Assembly: GCF_000214665.1 (NCBI RefSeq) | Contig: NC_015572.1 | Coordinates: 1,736,001-1,800,000, forward strand | Reading direction: 5' to 3' | DNA: 64,000 bases | Source of the DNA: Methylomonas methanica MC09 | GTDB taxonomy: Bacteria > Pseudomonadota > Gammaproteobacteria > Methylococcales > Methylomonadaceae | Part shown: positions 17,858 through 27,298 of the stretch, piece by piece | How positions within the stretch are numbered: the first letter of the stretch is position 1 | Layout: each line of letters opens with the position of its first letter | Position numbers and translations under genes: made by a program | Notes under the pieces: model-generated | Database searches by the model: none | What the model was told of the DNA's origin: nothing | What the model saw: only the letters and a program-made list of their open reading frames with translations

Positions 17858-18289
17858 ATGAAAGCTTCCCGCGGTTTTTTGGCGTTTTCGCTATGTCTAT
17901 TGCTCAATGCCTGCGGCAACGCAAACCAAATCAACGGTCGCAGCATGAATACCGCGCATCAATCGGTGGCTATCATCAAAAAACATCTGCCGGCAAATCA
18001 GCAAGTCGAATTTGAAGTGGCCTATTGGGCGCTACGCAAGCAGATAAAAAACGATGCGGAGTTTCTAAGCACCATAGACCAAAAAACCTCGGCGGACATT
18101 ATTGAATTGGGAAAAGCCGGCTTTGCTAAAGACAAAGCTGCCGGCGTACCGGAGCTTGCCGCCTATGATAATTGGGAACAGATGATTGTCAGCCAAATCG
18201 GGCAGCGTGAAGAACAGGATCGTAGCGCAATCGACCCTAAGGATAAAAAAGGCTATCCGCGAGTCGATTACAAAATGCACGCCATGTAA
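17858..18289 (+). CDS. Small lipoprotein of unknown function
   Basis: A 143-residue lipoprotein with a clear lipobox (CLLLNAC near residue 19) and a soluble helical domain. The first of two adjacent ATGs (17855) is only 3 bases from AGGG, so 17858 is preferred. The C-terminal half is charged (REEQDRSAIDPKDKKGYPR). No metal or haem motif is seen. It closes the run of envelope proteins before the two-component genes. Confidence 0.6.
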   Translation: MKASRGFLAFSLCLLLNACGNANQINGRSMNTAHQSVAIIKKHLPANQQVEFEVAYWALRKQIKNDAEFLSTIDQKTSADIIELGKAGFAKDKAAGVPELAAYDNWEQMIVSQIGQREEQDRSAIDPKDKKGYPRVDYKMHAM

Positions 18290-18366
18290 CACGTCTGCAT
18301 CATGCTCGGCATGCATTCCGGTGCGCGTATCCGTAGCAAAAATCACCTAATGAATTAACCCATAGT

Positions 18367-19032
18367 ATGCGACTGTTGCTGGTTGAAGACGACTTGGACT
18401 TATCCGGATCGTTGAAGATGGATTTAGAGGCGGCCGGCTACATTGTCGATACCGCCACGGATGGCGAGTCCGGTGAATTTTTGGGGGCGACCGAGCATTA
18501 CGAAGCCGCCATTATCGATTTGGGATTACCCGCACTATCCGGTATCGAGGTGCTGCGGCGCTGGCGGGCGTCTGATAACAGTATGCCGGTGATCGTGCTG
18601 ACTGCGCGGGATAGTTGGCACGAAAAGGTTGATGGATTTAAAGCCGGCGCGGACGACTATCTCGGCAAGCCCTTTCACACCCAAGAGCTGTTGGTCCGAT
18701 TGCAAGCCATACTGAAACGCGTCCACCGCCACAATTTGGTTGCGCTAAAGGTATTGGGTATCGAGCTCGATGAAGATGATCAAACTGCGTCGGTCGAGGG
18801 TGGCTCGGCTTACCCGTTGACGGCCATTGAATTCAGACTGTTGCGCTACTTCATGTTGAATGCCGGAAAAGTCCTTAACAAGGTACAACTCAGCGAGCAT
18901 ATCTATTACGAGTCCGCCGAACCGGATAGCAATGTGATTGAAGTTTACGTCAAACGTTTGCGCAGGATAGTCGGCAACGAATTGATTCAAACCCGCCGCG
19001 GTCAAGGCTATGTGTTCGGGTCAAAATCATGA
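18367..19032 (+). CDS. OmpR/PhoP-family response regulator
   Basis: A 221-residue regulator. The receiver domain has the acidic pair (LLVEDDLDL), the phospho-acceptor Asp in AIIDLGLP and the conserved Lys in LGKPF. The winged-helix domain follows (AIEFRLLRYFMLNAGKV ... VEVYVKRLR-like end, QTRRGQGYVF). It overlaps the kinase gene by ATGA. Gene order suggests it controls the metal-island genes or the TonB receptor; no binding repeats were identified. Confidence 0.88.
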   Translation: MRLLLVEDDLDLSGSLKMDLEAAGYIVDTATDGESGEFLGATEHYEAAIIDLGLPALSGIEVLRRWRASDNSMPVIVLTARDSWHEKVDGFKAGADDYLGKPFHTQELLVRLQAILKRVHRHNLVALKVLGIELDEDDQTASVEGGSAYPLTAIEFRLLRYFMLNAGKVLNKVQLSEHIYYESAEPDSNVIEVYVKRLRRIVGNELIQTRRGQGYVFGSKS

Positions 19033-20354
19033 TGTCTTTACGCAAGCGTTTGGGCCGTGGCCTGACCTCGGTGTTGTGCGTCATCTTCGTGCTCCACTGG
19101 ATCGCCGCCGACTGGGTGATACGCGCCGTTGCCGAGAAGCAAATGGCCAACCGCTTGGCTGACGACGCCTATTCGTTGCTGGACACGCTGGCCGGCAGCG
19201 ACGACGATCAAGTCAGTTTCAACGGCGACCACATCAGCACGGTCTACAATCGCCCGCTTTCCGGCCACTACTATCTCGTCAAAGTGGACGCTCGGCCTTA
19301 TCCTTCGCCTTCACTGGCCAATTTTCCCCTGCAAGTGCGGCCCATAGGTCCGGAACAAATCAAAATCTACCATATAAGCGGCCCCGATCAACGACCCTTA
19401 TTGGTACTCGGTTTGGGTTTGGTGAAATTCGGTCACAGAATCAACATTCATCTAGCCGAAGATTTATCCGCCGTCGACCACGACATTACCGCTATACGCA
19501 TCGGCTATTTAGGTTTGACGCTGCTGATTTTGATCTGTGCGATCGGCTTGCTCGGTTGGGATGTCAAACGGTCTTTAAGGCCCGTGGTTTCGGTGGGAAA
19601 AGAAATTGAGCAAGTATACGGCGGCCGCCGGCAACGGATCGAGCTGGAGGTGCCGACTGAAATCAAGCCGATGGTGAGGGAGATCAATCATTTATTGCAG
19701 CTGGTTGTACGCCGCTTGCAACAATCCCGCACGGCAATCGGCAATTTGGCGCACGCCTTGAAGCCGCCAATGGCAATCTTATTCAGGATAGCGGAAGAGC
19801 CGTTGTTTAACGACCACCCCGATTTGCGCCAACTCCTACAGACTCAAACCGAAAGCATCCATCGTTGTATTGAAAGGGAGCTCAAACGGGCGCGCATTGC
19901 CGGTGATCGGCGGGCGACTACTGCATTCAATCCACGCCAGGAACTCATCGCCCTAAAAAGGACCTTGCGGGCCATTTACGCCGAAAAAGCCTTGGATATT
20001 CAATTTACCGCACCCAATGGGTGGGTTCATTTCGATCGGGAGGACATGCTGGAAATGCTGGGCAACTTGCTGGATAACGCCTGTAAGTGGGCCAAACATA
20101 GAATCGATGTCGACATCGCCTTTTCGGATACCTTGACAATCCGGGTAGCCGACGATGGCCCCGGATGTCCGGAGACGGATGCGAAAACGCTCACTCAACG
20201 CGGCTTGCGTTTGGACGAGTCGATTAAAGGGCACGGTCTCGGTCTGGCAATTGTTTTAGATATTGTCGACTCCTACCGAGGCAGTTTGCAAATCGGGCGT
20301 AGCGAGTTGCTGGGCGGTTTTTCGGTTACGCTGAACTTGGCATTGCACCGGTAA
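19029..20354 (+). CDS. Sensor histidine kinase partner of the response regulator
   Basis: A 441-residue membrane kinase of the PhoQ/QseC-like class. Two membrane helices flank a periplasmic sensor region of about 130 residues. The H-box reads GNLAHALKPPMAIL, the N-box MLGNLLDNACKWA, and the G-boxes VADDGPGC and GHGLGLAIVL, so catalysis should be intact. The sensor part has no obvious His/Met-rich metal site. It forms a coupled pair with the upstream regulator. Confidence 0.88.
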   Translation: MMSLRKRLGRGLTSVLCVIFVLHWIAADWVIRAVAEKQMANRLADDAYSLLDTLAGSDDDQVSFNGDHISTVYNRPLSGHYYLVKVDARPYPSPSLANFPLQVRPIGPEQIKIYHISGPDQRPLLVLGLGLVKFGHRINIHLAEDLSAVDHDITAIRIGYLGLTLLILICAIGLLGWDVKRSLRPVVSVGKEIEQVYGGRRQRIELEVPTEIKPMVREINHLLQLVVRRLQQSRTAIGNLAHALKPPMAILFRIAEEPLFNDHPDLRQLLQTQTESIHRCIERELKRARIAGDRRATTAFNPRQELIALKRTLRAIYAEKALDIQFTAPNGWVHFDREDMLEMLGNLLDNACKWAKHRIDVDIAFSDTLTIRVADDGPGCPETDAKTLTQRGLRLDESIKGHGLGLAIVLDIVDSYRGSLQIGRSELLGGFSVTLNLALHR

Positions 20355-20536
20355 CCCTTCCGCCATTCCCGTATCACGCCGCGTTTTTCAGTTTCGATTC
20401 ACCTTCATTCGCTAAATTAGCTTAAGTACCCGACAGACAGTAGTGTTTTTCTTAACGGAAATTCCGCTAGGACACTGCCAATTTCCGGGTTCTCAAGCGA
20501 CAAGCATTTTCAAATTTAGACGAGTGAGAGGGGACT

Positions 20537-22789
20537 ATGAGCTATAAAGACAGGTTACTGTCGGCGTTTTTATTAAGCGTGATTACGCAGGGGGCGGTCG
20601 CCAAGGAACAATCCCAAGCCGGACAGGACGCCAACAGCATGCATTACGATGTCCTGCCCAGTGTAGACGTCGAGGAAAGTGTTGAGAGAGCCGCAACTTT
20701 TTCCGGCGCCACGTCGGTCATCGACAGCGAAACTCTCGAGCGCGACCAAGTATTCACCGTTAACGAAGCCTTGCGCAAGGCGCCGGGTGTCTATGTGCGT
20801 GATGAAGAAGGCTTTGGCCTTAGACCGAATATTGGTATTCGCGGGCAGAACCCTTTTCGCTCCACCAAGATATTGTTTCTGGAAGACGGCATACCATTCA
20901 ACTTCGCGCCCTATGGCGACAACGACATTTATTATCATCCCCCGATCGAACGCTACGAGGCTATCGAAATCTACAAAGGTGCCGACCTGACTCAGTTCGG
21001 CCCGCAAACCCTCAGTGGCGCGGTGAATTACCTGACACCGAAAGTGCCGGTCGAACCAGGCGGCTTCGCCAGCTTTACCGGCGGCAACCGTGACTATCTT
21101 AATGGTCATGTTCGGTATGGCGGCATGCTGAAAGGCGTCATGGGGGTCGATGCGCTGGGTGGCATCATGGACTTTGTGCATAAAGAAGGCGTGGAAAATC
21201 GGGACAATACCTTTGCCCAAGTCGACGATGCCAATCTGAAGAGTATCATCGATATCGATGCCCGCGACCGCTTGACCTTGCGCGGCGATTTTTATCACCA
21301 GAACGAACAAGGGGCCACTTTCGGTATGACAGAAGCGGAATACCGTAACTTGGGATCGCGTTACAATCCAGATAAAAACGCCAGCTTTATCACGGATCGC
21401 TGGGCGGCCTCCGCAACGCATGAACACCGCTTCAACGATGACGTTACCCTGGAAACCAGTTTCTACTGGTCCACATTTCACCGCTATTGGTGGCGGCAGC
21501 AGAATCAGTTTCCGACCGAGAGCCAATGCGGTGCGGCTTATGTACAAGATCGGCTGAACGGCACGCCGGTCGATATGGATACGTGCAACTACGACGTTGG
21601 CCGCCTGCGCCAATATGAAGCCTTGGGTATCGCGCCAACCTTGCATGCCAAGCACGATCTGTTCGGCATCGAAAGCCATCTGGATGCCGGTTTCCGGGCG
21701 CATTTCGAGAGCCAGTACCGGCGAATGTTGGTGGGGAATTCGCCCAATGCACGCAATGGAACATTGGCCGAGTTTAACGAACGCTTCGCGCAGGCCTATT
21801 CCGGCTTTGTACAAAATCAGTTCATCTGGCGCGATTGGACGTTTACCCCCGGGGTCAGGGTCGAGTCCGTCAGTTATCAGCGCAAAAACTTATTGGCCAA
21901 CGGTGTCGAGGGGCGGAAAGACATCATAGAGTCTTTGCCTTCGTTTGCGATGACCTATAGCCCGGTAGACCAAGCGACTTTGTTCTTCGGCATTCATCGC
22001 GGGTTCGCGCCGCCTCGGGTCGAGGACAGTGTATACAACACCAGTGGCGGACCGGTCGAAATCGGCCCTGAATTAAGCTGGAACGTCGAGTTCGGCGTCA
22101 GAGCCCGTCCGATGCGCGGCGTTAAAGCTGAAATGACCTATTTCCGTAATGATTACGATAGCTTGACCGTGCTCGGTACGGTGGGTGGTACCGATACGCC
22201 GGTAGCGCAGGGACAAGCTCTATACGAAGGTCTCGAGTTGATGGCGAGGGCGGACTTTGCCGATGTGTTTAACTGGACGCACAATCCGTATGTGCAAATC
22301 GCCTACACCTGGCTGCCGACGGCGGAAACCATCTCGGCATTTCATTGCCTGCCGCAAGCCGACGGTACCATGCCGACTAGCTGTCCGGGAGGGAATGCGT
22401 TTGGTTCCACAGCGGGCAAGCGGGCGCCCTATGCACCGGAAAATCTGTTAACCGCCACCCTGGGTTATTCTCATCCGCTGGGCTTCGATGCCCATCTGGA
22501 GGCTGTGTTCGTTGGTGACCAGTTCGCGGATTTCATGAACTTGAACAGTGCTGCCGATTTGCCGCTGAATGCGGCTAATCGCGATACTTTGGTGCGTTCC
22601 GGTCAGTTTGGCAAGATCAACGATTACGTGGTGGTAAATTTCGCCACTTCATACCGGATTCAAAAAAACCTGAGCTTGCATGCTTCGCTGAAAAACATGC
22701 TGAACAACACTTACATTGTTGATAGGGTTCGCGGCATTCAGGCGGGTATGCCGATGTTGGTTCAGGCCGGCTTCAAATACGAATTCTAA
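20537..22789 (+). CDS. TonB-dependent outer-membrane receptor (FecA-like)
   Basis: A 750-residue receptor. It has a signal peptide (cut near AVA, residue 22), a TonB-box-like segment (YDVLPSVDVEES), a plug domain (VNEALRKAPGVYVRDEEGFG, GIRGQNPFRSTKILFLEDG) and a beta-barrel ending in the aromatic GFKYEF. A GAGGGGACT ribosome-binding site precedes the ATG. The plug resembles FecA-type receptors, which take up metal chelates. In Helicobacter, NikR-controlled FecA/FrpB paralogues import nickel, and this gene lies between nikR and a hupE-like gene, so nickel is a reasonable but unproven cargo. No NikR-type site was found directly upstream. Confidence 0.87.
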   Translation: MSYKDRLLSAFLLSVITQGAVAKEQSQAGQDANSMHYDVLPSVDVEESVERAATFSGATSVIDSETLERDQVFTVNEALRKAPGVYVRDEEGFGLRPNIGIRGQNPFRSTKILFLEDGIPFNFAPYGDNDIYYHPPIERYEAIEIYKGADLTQFGPQTLSGAVNYLTPKVPVEPGGFASFTGGNRDYLNGHVRYGGMLKGVMGVDALGGIMDFVHKEGVENRDNTFAQVDDANLKSIIDIDARDRLTLRGDFYHQNEQGATFGMTEAEYRNLGSRYNPDKNASFITDRWAASATHEHRFNDDVTLETSFYWSTFHRYWWRQQNQFPTESQCGAAYVQDRLNGTPVDMDTCNYDVGRLRQYEALGIAPTLHAKHDLFGIESHLDAGFRAHFESQYRRMLVGNSPNARNGTLAEFNERFAQAYSGFVQNQFIWRDWTFTPGVRVESVSYQRKNLLANGVEGRKDIIESLPSFAMTYSPVDQATLFFGIHRGFAPPRVEDSVYNTSGGPVEIGPELSWNVEFGVRARPMRGVKAEMTYFRNDYDSLTVLGTVGGTDTPVAQGQALYEGLELMARADFADVFNWTHNPYVQIAYTWLPTAETISAFHCLPQADGTMPTSCPGGNAFGSTAGKRAPYAPENLLTATLGYSHPLGFDAHLEAVFVGDQFADFMNLNSAADLPLNAANRDTLVRSGQFGKINDYVVVNFATSYRIQKNLSLHASLKNMLNNTYIVDRVRGIQAGMPMLVQAGFKYEF

Positions 22790-22793
22790 AAAT

Positions 22794-22820
22794 GTATGAA
22801 TATTTAAAAATAATTCACAC
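22794..22820. promoter_or_regulatory. Candidate NikR operator, GTATGA-N15-TCACAC
   Basis: GTATGA (22794-22799) and TCACAC (22815-22820) are separated by 15 AT-rich bases, with one mismatch to the perfect dyad at 14608. It overlaps a possible promoter with TAGAAT at about 22825-22830. It starts 5 bases after the TonB receptor stop and about 400 bases before the hupE-like gene. Confidence 0.55.
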
Positions 22821-22958
22821 TTATGCTAGAATGTAAGCGTCTTACAGATTTGGCCGGGACTGATTCACTAACTCATCAATCTCGGTTATTCTGAATAGCG
22901 TGTCCATCTGTTCAATAGTCTTGTGATCTATATTGGGTCTGCTATTAAGTTGCTACAT

Positions 22959-22985
22959 GTATGATGAATTATATAAATGTAATAC
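22959..22985. promoter_or_regulatory. Candidate NikR operator, GTATGA-N15-TAATAC
   Basis: GTATGA (22959-22964) and TAATAC (22980-22985) again have a 15-base AT-rich gap and one mismatch in the second half. The repeated spacing in all three sites argues against chance. The rest of the 22790-23202 gap holds a CCCCTT/AAGGGG hairpin at 23117-23132 and no gene. Confidence 0.5.
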
Positions 22986-23116
22986 AAGCAAGCCATGTTT
23001 GATGCCTGATTGGTAACTATTCAGTGCAGACTGTTCCCTGCTTTGAAAAAGACGACTCCATGGATGTAGGAGTTAGAGCAACGCCGGGAGCGGTAGGGGA
23101 GATTTTTCACTTAATT

Positions 23117-23132
23117 CCCCTTTTCGAAGGGG
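23117..23132. repeat. Short C/G-rich hairpin repeat in the hupE leader
   Basis: CCCCTT and AAGGGG flank TTCG. The element is similar in kind to the stronger hairpin at 11562 and sits between the NikR-type sites and the hupE-like start, so it may be a later insertion or a leader structure. Confidence 0.4.
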
Positions 23133-23202
23133 GTAACGTCTGAACCCATACTGAGCAGTTACTCTAATTGTAGGTTGTAGTCATCAGGATTAGGAGGTAG
23201 TG

Positions 23203-23769
23203 ATGAAATTCAAAGCAGGCGTTTTTCAAACCGCCGTTTTAGCAGTCACGGCAGAACCTATTGTCGCCGATGCGCACCCGTTTCACTGGGCAAGCGAATC
23301 AGTCGGATTTTATGACGGCTTGCTGCACCCTTTGTCTGCATCCGATCACATCATTACCATGCTGATTGTCGGCTTTTGGATATCTCAAGCTGGTCGTCTC
23401 GCGATGGCGGCTATCGCCTTGGTGTTTGTGGCTTTGCTGCTGCTAGGCGGCGGGTTGACGCTCATAGGCATTGAGATCGCGCATGCCGAATCTATCATGA
23501 ATCTATCCGCGTTAATTCTGGGATTGATGCTGGCTTCCGGCTATAAAGTTTCCTCATTGATTGCTGCAATTATTGCCGGCAATCTGGCACTGTTTCATGG
23601 TTACGTGCATGCCTATGACATTTGGCTGGATAGAAATGCCTTGGCGTATGCAACGGGTTTTGCCTTGGGGACGATAGCGCTGATATCAATTGGCATATTG
23701 CTGAGAAGTATCGTCAAACGCGTCACACTTAATTATGCCGCCTTTTTTTTCGATGAATCCGAGCGTTAA
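23203..23769 (+). CDS. hupE: HupE/UreJ family nickel (or cobalt) transporter
   Basis: A 188-residue inner-membrane protein. A signal-like N-terminus is followed by DAHPFHW, and the family metal motif is seen as GLLHPLSASDHIITML (HPLSxxDH). About six hydrophobic helices follow, with a further His-rich stretch (LALFHGYVHAYD). HupE/UreJ proteins take up Ni2+ for hydrogenase or urease. The ATG at 23203 lies 5 bases after AGGAGG; a GTG one codon earlier is too close. Two NikR-type sites upstream suggest repression by NikR. No NiFe enzyme is encoded in this window, since the hydrogenase-like complex at 0.2-7.5 kb lacks the nickel ligands. Confidence 0.85.
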   Translation: MKFKAGVFQTAVLAVTAEPIVADAHPFHWASESVGFYDGLLHPLSASDHIITMLIVGFWISQAGRLAMAAIALVFVALLLLGGGLTLIGIEIAHAESIMNLSALILGLMLASGYKVSSLIAAIIAGNLALFHGYVHAYDIWLDRNALAYATGFALGTIALISIGILLRSIVKRVTLNYAAFFFDESER

Positions 23770-23917
23770 TGCGCTTCAGGCTATCGTATTTAATACTGCA
23801 ACGATCATCCACAAAGCTATAACTTTCAAATAAGGAGTACTTCAAATCCCAATAGTATTTGCGAAATCGAAAAACCCTTTCCACATAAACAAGTCATTAA
23901 CAATAAAGAGATAATCT

Positions 23918-24286
23918 ATGCCATTCAAAAAAAGTTTTATCGCTGTCATTCTGTTTTTTACCATGCTGGTATTGTCTGGAGCAACGTATGCAAAAGAAGT
24001 CAGAAGAGATAACGCCGAGATATTGAAAGAAGTCGATGCAAAAATTCAAGCTGCTTTGGATGCCGTTCCCGCCGGAAACCCCGACGAGTTGGCAACACGG
24101 ATAAAAGAGGCGTCCGAAGCCGCCAGCGATCTGAGCGCAAACTATAAATTCGAGTTCGAGCGCGACAAGGCCGTAATCAAATTGAAGAAAGCCAGACAGT
24201 TAACCAAAGCGTCCGATTTCTCCGGCGCGGAACAAGAATTGAAAAACGCCCGGGAAAGCTTTGCAGCCCTCCCAAAATTCCAATAA
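23918..24286 (+). CDS. Small exported helical protein, SmbP-like layout without histidines
   Basis: A 122-residue exported protein (signal peptide to about residue 25, cut near TYA) with a mature part made almost wholly of Ala/Glu/Lys-rich helices. The spacing of its helix repeats (AALDAVPAGNPDELATRIKE, then RQLTKASDFSGAEQELKNA) recalls SmbP, a small His-rich metal-binding protein of nitrifiers, but the mature chain has no His. The family link is tentative. A hairpin follows at 24303-24335. Confidence 0.5.
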   Translation: MPFKKSFIAVILFFTMLVLSGATYAKEVRRDNAEILKEVDAKIQAALDAVPAGNPDELATRIKEASEAASDLSANYKFEFERDKAVIKLKKARQLTKASDFSGAEQELKNARESFAALPKFQ

Positions 24287-24759
24287 CGCAAGTTAGCGAA
24301 AAAATACAGCCATGACTTTATTTCGTGGCTGTATTGGAAGCATAAATTCCATGGAAACAGTCAGCTAACGCGTCTAAACACAAAGTTATAGATTTAGAAT
24401 GCCTACAAGTTGCCTGAAGTTGATATTATCAACATTATCGTGGGTATCAGTAAAAATTCGTCTGACAGTCTGAAAATTCAATTGTCGGTTAACGGGTAAC
24501 TTACCGAAATCGAAGAATGTGAAAAACGAAGGTCTTCTTTGGGTCGGCCGCTGTCATTGCCGCTTCGGACTGAAATACATCCGAGATCCGGGGTCTTAGT
24601 CAATTCGCCTTACTGATCCACCCGTCAAACGGACCTTCGATCCTGATAAAGAAGTTCGTGCTTTTGGCGTCGCTTGCAGGCTATGTTTGTCAACAGATTT
24701 CAGGTGTCTGAGTATTCGTAAGGGTCGTACTGAAATGGCCTGTACGTCCCTGAAAATGT
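24287..24759. other. Gene-free region with one hairpin between convergent genes
   Basis: About 470 bases without a gene. AATACAGCCA (24303-24312) pairs with TGGCTGTATT (24326-24335), a likely transcript end for the plus-strand gene, although no T-run follows. The remainder shows no ORF or repeat that I can support. Confidence 0.35.
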
Positions 24760-26367
24760 TTAACGTCTGAATTGTTCGACCAGTTGGTTCAAGCGGTTGG
24801 CTAATTGCACCAGTTCGTTGCTGGCGGCGTCGGTTTGTTCGGCATCCCGCGCGGTGCGTTCGGTCAACTGGCTGATATTCGCCACGCTTTGGCTGACATT
24901 TTGAGCCACCTGATTTTGATTGTCGGCGGATTCCGCCATTTGCGCGTTCAAGCGGCGGATGTGCGTGACACGCTCGGCAATCAGGCTTAAACCTTCGTCT
25001 GCGCTTTGTACCTGGGAACGGCGCTGTTCGGCGCTTTCCTTGGCATTTTCCATCACGGTCACGGCATCCTTGGCTTCGTGCTGCAGTTGGGCGATAATTT
25101 TTTCAATTTCTTCGGTGGCTTGGTGGGAGCGGGTGGCCAGGGTTCTGACTTCGTCGGCTACCACGGCAAAGCCGCGACCTTGTTCGCCAGCGCGGGCGGC
25201 TTCGATGGCGGCATTCAAGGCCAACAAATTGGTTTGTTCCGCCAGACCCTTGATGACGTCCAGCACGGCGCCCACGCCTTTGCTTTTCTCGTCCAGGCGT
25301 TTGATGACGTCCGAAGCCCGTTCAATTTCCGAGACCAGCTCGTAAATGCCGGCAATGGCGTTTTTGGTGGTGGCGGCACCGCTGGCCGCTTGATGATCCG
25401 CCTCGATGGAAGCTTGCGACGCGCCGCCGGCACCGGTACGCACGTCGCGTACCGAGGATTCCAGTTGGTGTATGGCTTTCAAAACCGATTCGGTTTCATG
25501 GCGTTGTTGTTTGGCCGCGTCGGTCGTTTGTCTGGCTACGCCGGATATCTTTGATGTGGCTTTGCTAAGTTGCTGACTGGTTTCGGAAACATGACTTAAA
25601 CTCGTGGCGAAATTGTTCAGCATGGCATTAATTGAGTTGCTGAGCTGGCCGATTTCATCGTTCGAGTGGATCGTTAGCCGTTTACGCAAATCGGCATTTT
25701 GGCTAATCATATTCATGGTATTGCGGATTTCGTCCAAAGGATTGACGACGATCTTGCGCATCAGCAGGGTAATCAACACCATTCCGGCTACGAATAGGCC
25801 GCCGGCAATGGCGCTGGCGATGGCGAAATTCTGATTGATTGTGTCGTGCAGATGGGTCAACGAGTAAGTGACTCTTACCGCACCCAGGACAGTGCCTTCC
25901 GAAACGGCATGGCAAGTCAAGCAGTTAGTGCCTTTAAAGTTGCTGCTGGCGACTATGGGCTCGACCACCACGATGCTGTCGCCGCTGTCGCTGCTGATTT
26001 GTTTGCTGATGGCCTTGCCGGATAGAGCGCTTTGATCCAGGTCGTCGATTGGGCGCTGTTCGTCCGAACCCGCTCCAAAACTGTCGACAATAGCTTTGCC
26101 GCGAATCAAGCGGGCGTCGATGACGTCGGCATGCGAGCGAATTTTTTCCCGCAAAAAGCGGCTTTGCGTCATGGAGCCGGATAGCATCATGGCATTCAGC
26201 CCGTCAAAATAGCTGTTGGCAATGTAGCGGGCTTTTTCCGCGGCCATGGTTTGCGCCATTTGTTTTTGCCGGTCGACCATAAACAGCAGGCTGACGGACA
26301 TTAACAACAGCACAACGCTGGCGATGCTTAACAGAATCTTGGTTTGAATTGAGGTAGGGGTGTCCAT
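24760..26367 (-). CDS. Chemoreceptor with a periplasmic c-type haem motif
   Basis: A 535-residue methyl-accepting chemotaxis protein. One membrane helix (residues 10-30) and another (about 180-205) flank a periplasmic sensor of about 150 residues that holds a covalent haem motif, CLTCH, at 149-153. A HAMP linker follows, then a signalling domain with the conserved hairpin tip ([38 protein letters not shown]). Haem-bearing receptors such as DcrA sense oxygen or redox state. The gene starts 57 bases after the previous stop in the oxidase run, so it is probably co-transcribed with the ba3-type oxidase. Confidence 0.85.
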   Translation of the reverse strand: MDTPTSIQTKILLSIASVVLLLMSVSLLFMVDRQKQMAQTMAAEKARYIANSYFDGLNAMMLSGSMTQSRFLREKIRSHADVIDARLIRGKAIVDSFGAGSDEQRPIDDLDQSALSGKAISKQISSDSGDSIVVVEPIVASSNFKGTNCLTCHAVSEGTVLGAVRVTYSLTHLHDTINQNFAIASAIAGGLFVAGMVLITLLMRKIVVNPLDEIRNTMNMISQNADLRKRLTIHSNDEIGQLSNSINAMLNNFATSLSHVSETSQQLSKATSKISGVARQTTDAAKQQRHETESVLKAIHQLESSVRDVRTGAGGASQASIEADHQAASGAATTKNAIAGIYELVSEIERASDVIKRLDEKSKGVGAVLDVIKGLAEQTNLLALNAAIEAARAGEQGRGFAVVADEVRTLATRSHQATEEIEKIIAQLQHEAKDAVTVMENAKESAEQRRSQVQSADEGLSLIAERVTHIRRLNAQMAESADNQNQVAQNVSQSVANISQLTERTARDAEQTDAASNELVQLANRLNQLVEQFRR

Positions 26368-26424
26368 GACGGCTCGCTATCGGGTTTGGATGTTAATAAT
26401 CTGTCAATATCAAGAATAGCGTAA

Positions 26425-27216
26425 TTAATCCCGCATGATGGCATTACGGCGGTCGGACTGTTTCAATATGCCGCCCAGTATCCACATTTGATACATGGAT
26501 ACCGACCACATGAATGCAAAGGAAATACCCAAACCAACGCCGGCAACAATGACTAACCAGGCGAAATGCGGATTCAGTTTGGTTAACCACCAGGAGGCGA
26601 TGTCTATCAATAAAAACAAATAAGGCATGACGATGGCCGGATACTTGTAGCAACACGGAACCCCGGTGCTAAAGCTGAAAATCAGGCCGACAAACATAAA
26701 GATAAAACTGATGCCGAATAAATGAATGTGCGAAAGCCGGGTCAGCGACTGAAAGGTGGCGCCTTCGCTGGATTCGGAAAGTTTTTGCAGATTCTCGAAT
26801 TCGGCAAAATCCGGTATGGAGCCGGCGCTGGCGTTATGGCACATCAGGCAGTTTTTTTCGACGATGGGTTTGATCGTGGCGTCGTATTCTTCTTGCGAGG
26901 CGCCGTCCCGCACCCATTGGATGATTTTGAAGCGGTCTTCGTCCGGGGCGTTGAATTTCATGGAACCGTTCAGTTTGGATTCCAGAACCGAGCCGGAACG
27001 GTCGCCGTAATAGCTGTAAACGATATCGTTTAACGACAAACCGAACTGGCCGTCCGCCATGCCGTGGGTAAACAGGATCTGGATCAGCGCCATGATGTAC
27101 CCGGCGGCGATGGTAACCAGATAGCCGGTGAACAGTAATTTAATCGAGGTACCGAAACTGATCAGGTTGGCGCCTTTGTATGCGTATTTAACCGGGACGT
27201 TGCATTCAGAAGACAT
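26425..27216 (-). CDS. Membrane-bound c-type cytochrome-like protein
   Basis: A 263-residue protein with one N-terminal helix (LLFTGYLVTIAAGYIMALI), a periplasmic segment with one haem motif (KNCLMCHNAS, about residue 124) and three or four C-terminal helices. The start is the ATG at 27216, since a TTG 13 codons upstream has no ribosome-binding site. It lies between a soluble dihaem cytochrome and the haem chemoreceptor on the same strand. The role is unknown; electron delivery to or from the oxidase is a fair guess. Confidence 0.65.
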   Translation of the reverse strand: MSSECNVPVKYAYKGANLISFGTSIKLLFTGYLVTIAAGYIMALIQILFTHGMADGQFGLSLNDIVYSYYGDRSGSVLESKLNGSMKFNAPDEDRFKIIQWVRDGASQEEYDATIKPIVEKNCLMCHNASAGSIPDFAEFENLQKLSESSEGATFQSLTRLSHIHLFGISFIFMFVGLIFSFSTGVPCCYKYPAIVMPYLFLLIDIASWWLTKLNPHFAWLVIVAGVGLGISFAFMWSVSMYQMWILGGILKQSDRRNAIMRD

Positions 27217-27298
27217 AAAAATACCGTGAATGAGGTTGTAGTTGGGGTAAGCCAAGCGGGCCGCGCACAGCCCACTTGGAGTTTAGCGGCAGCAGGCG

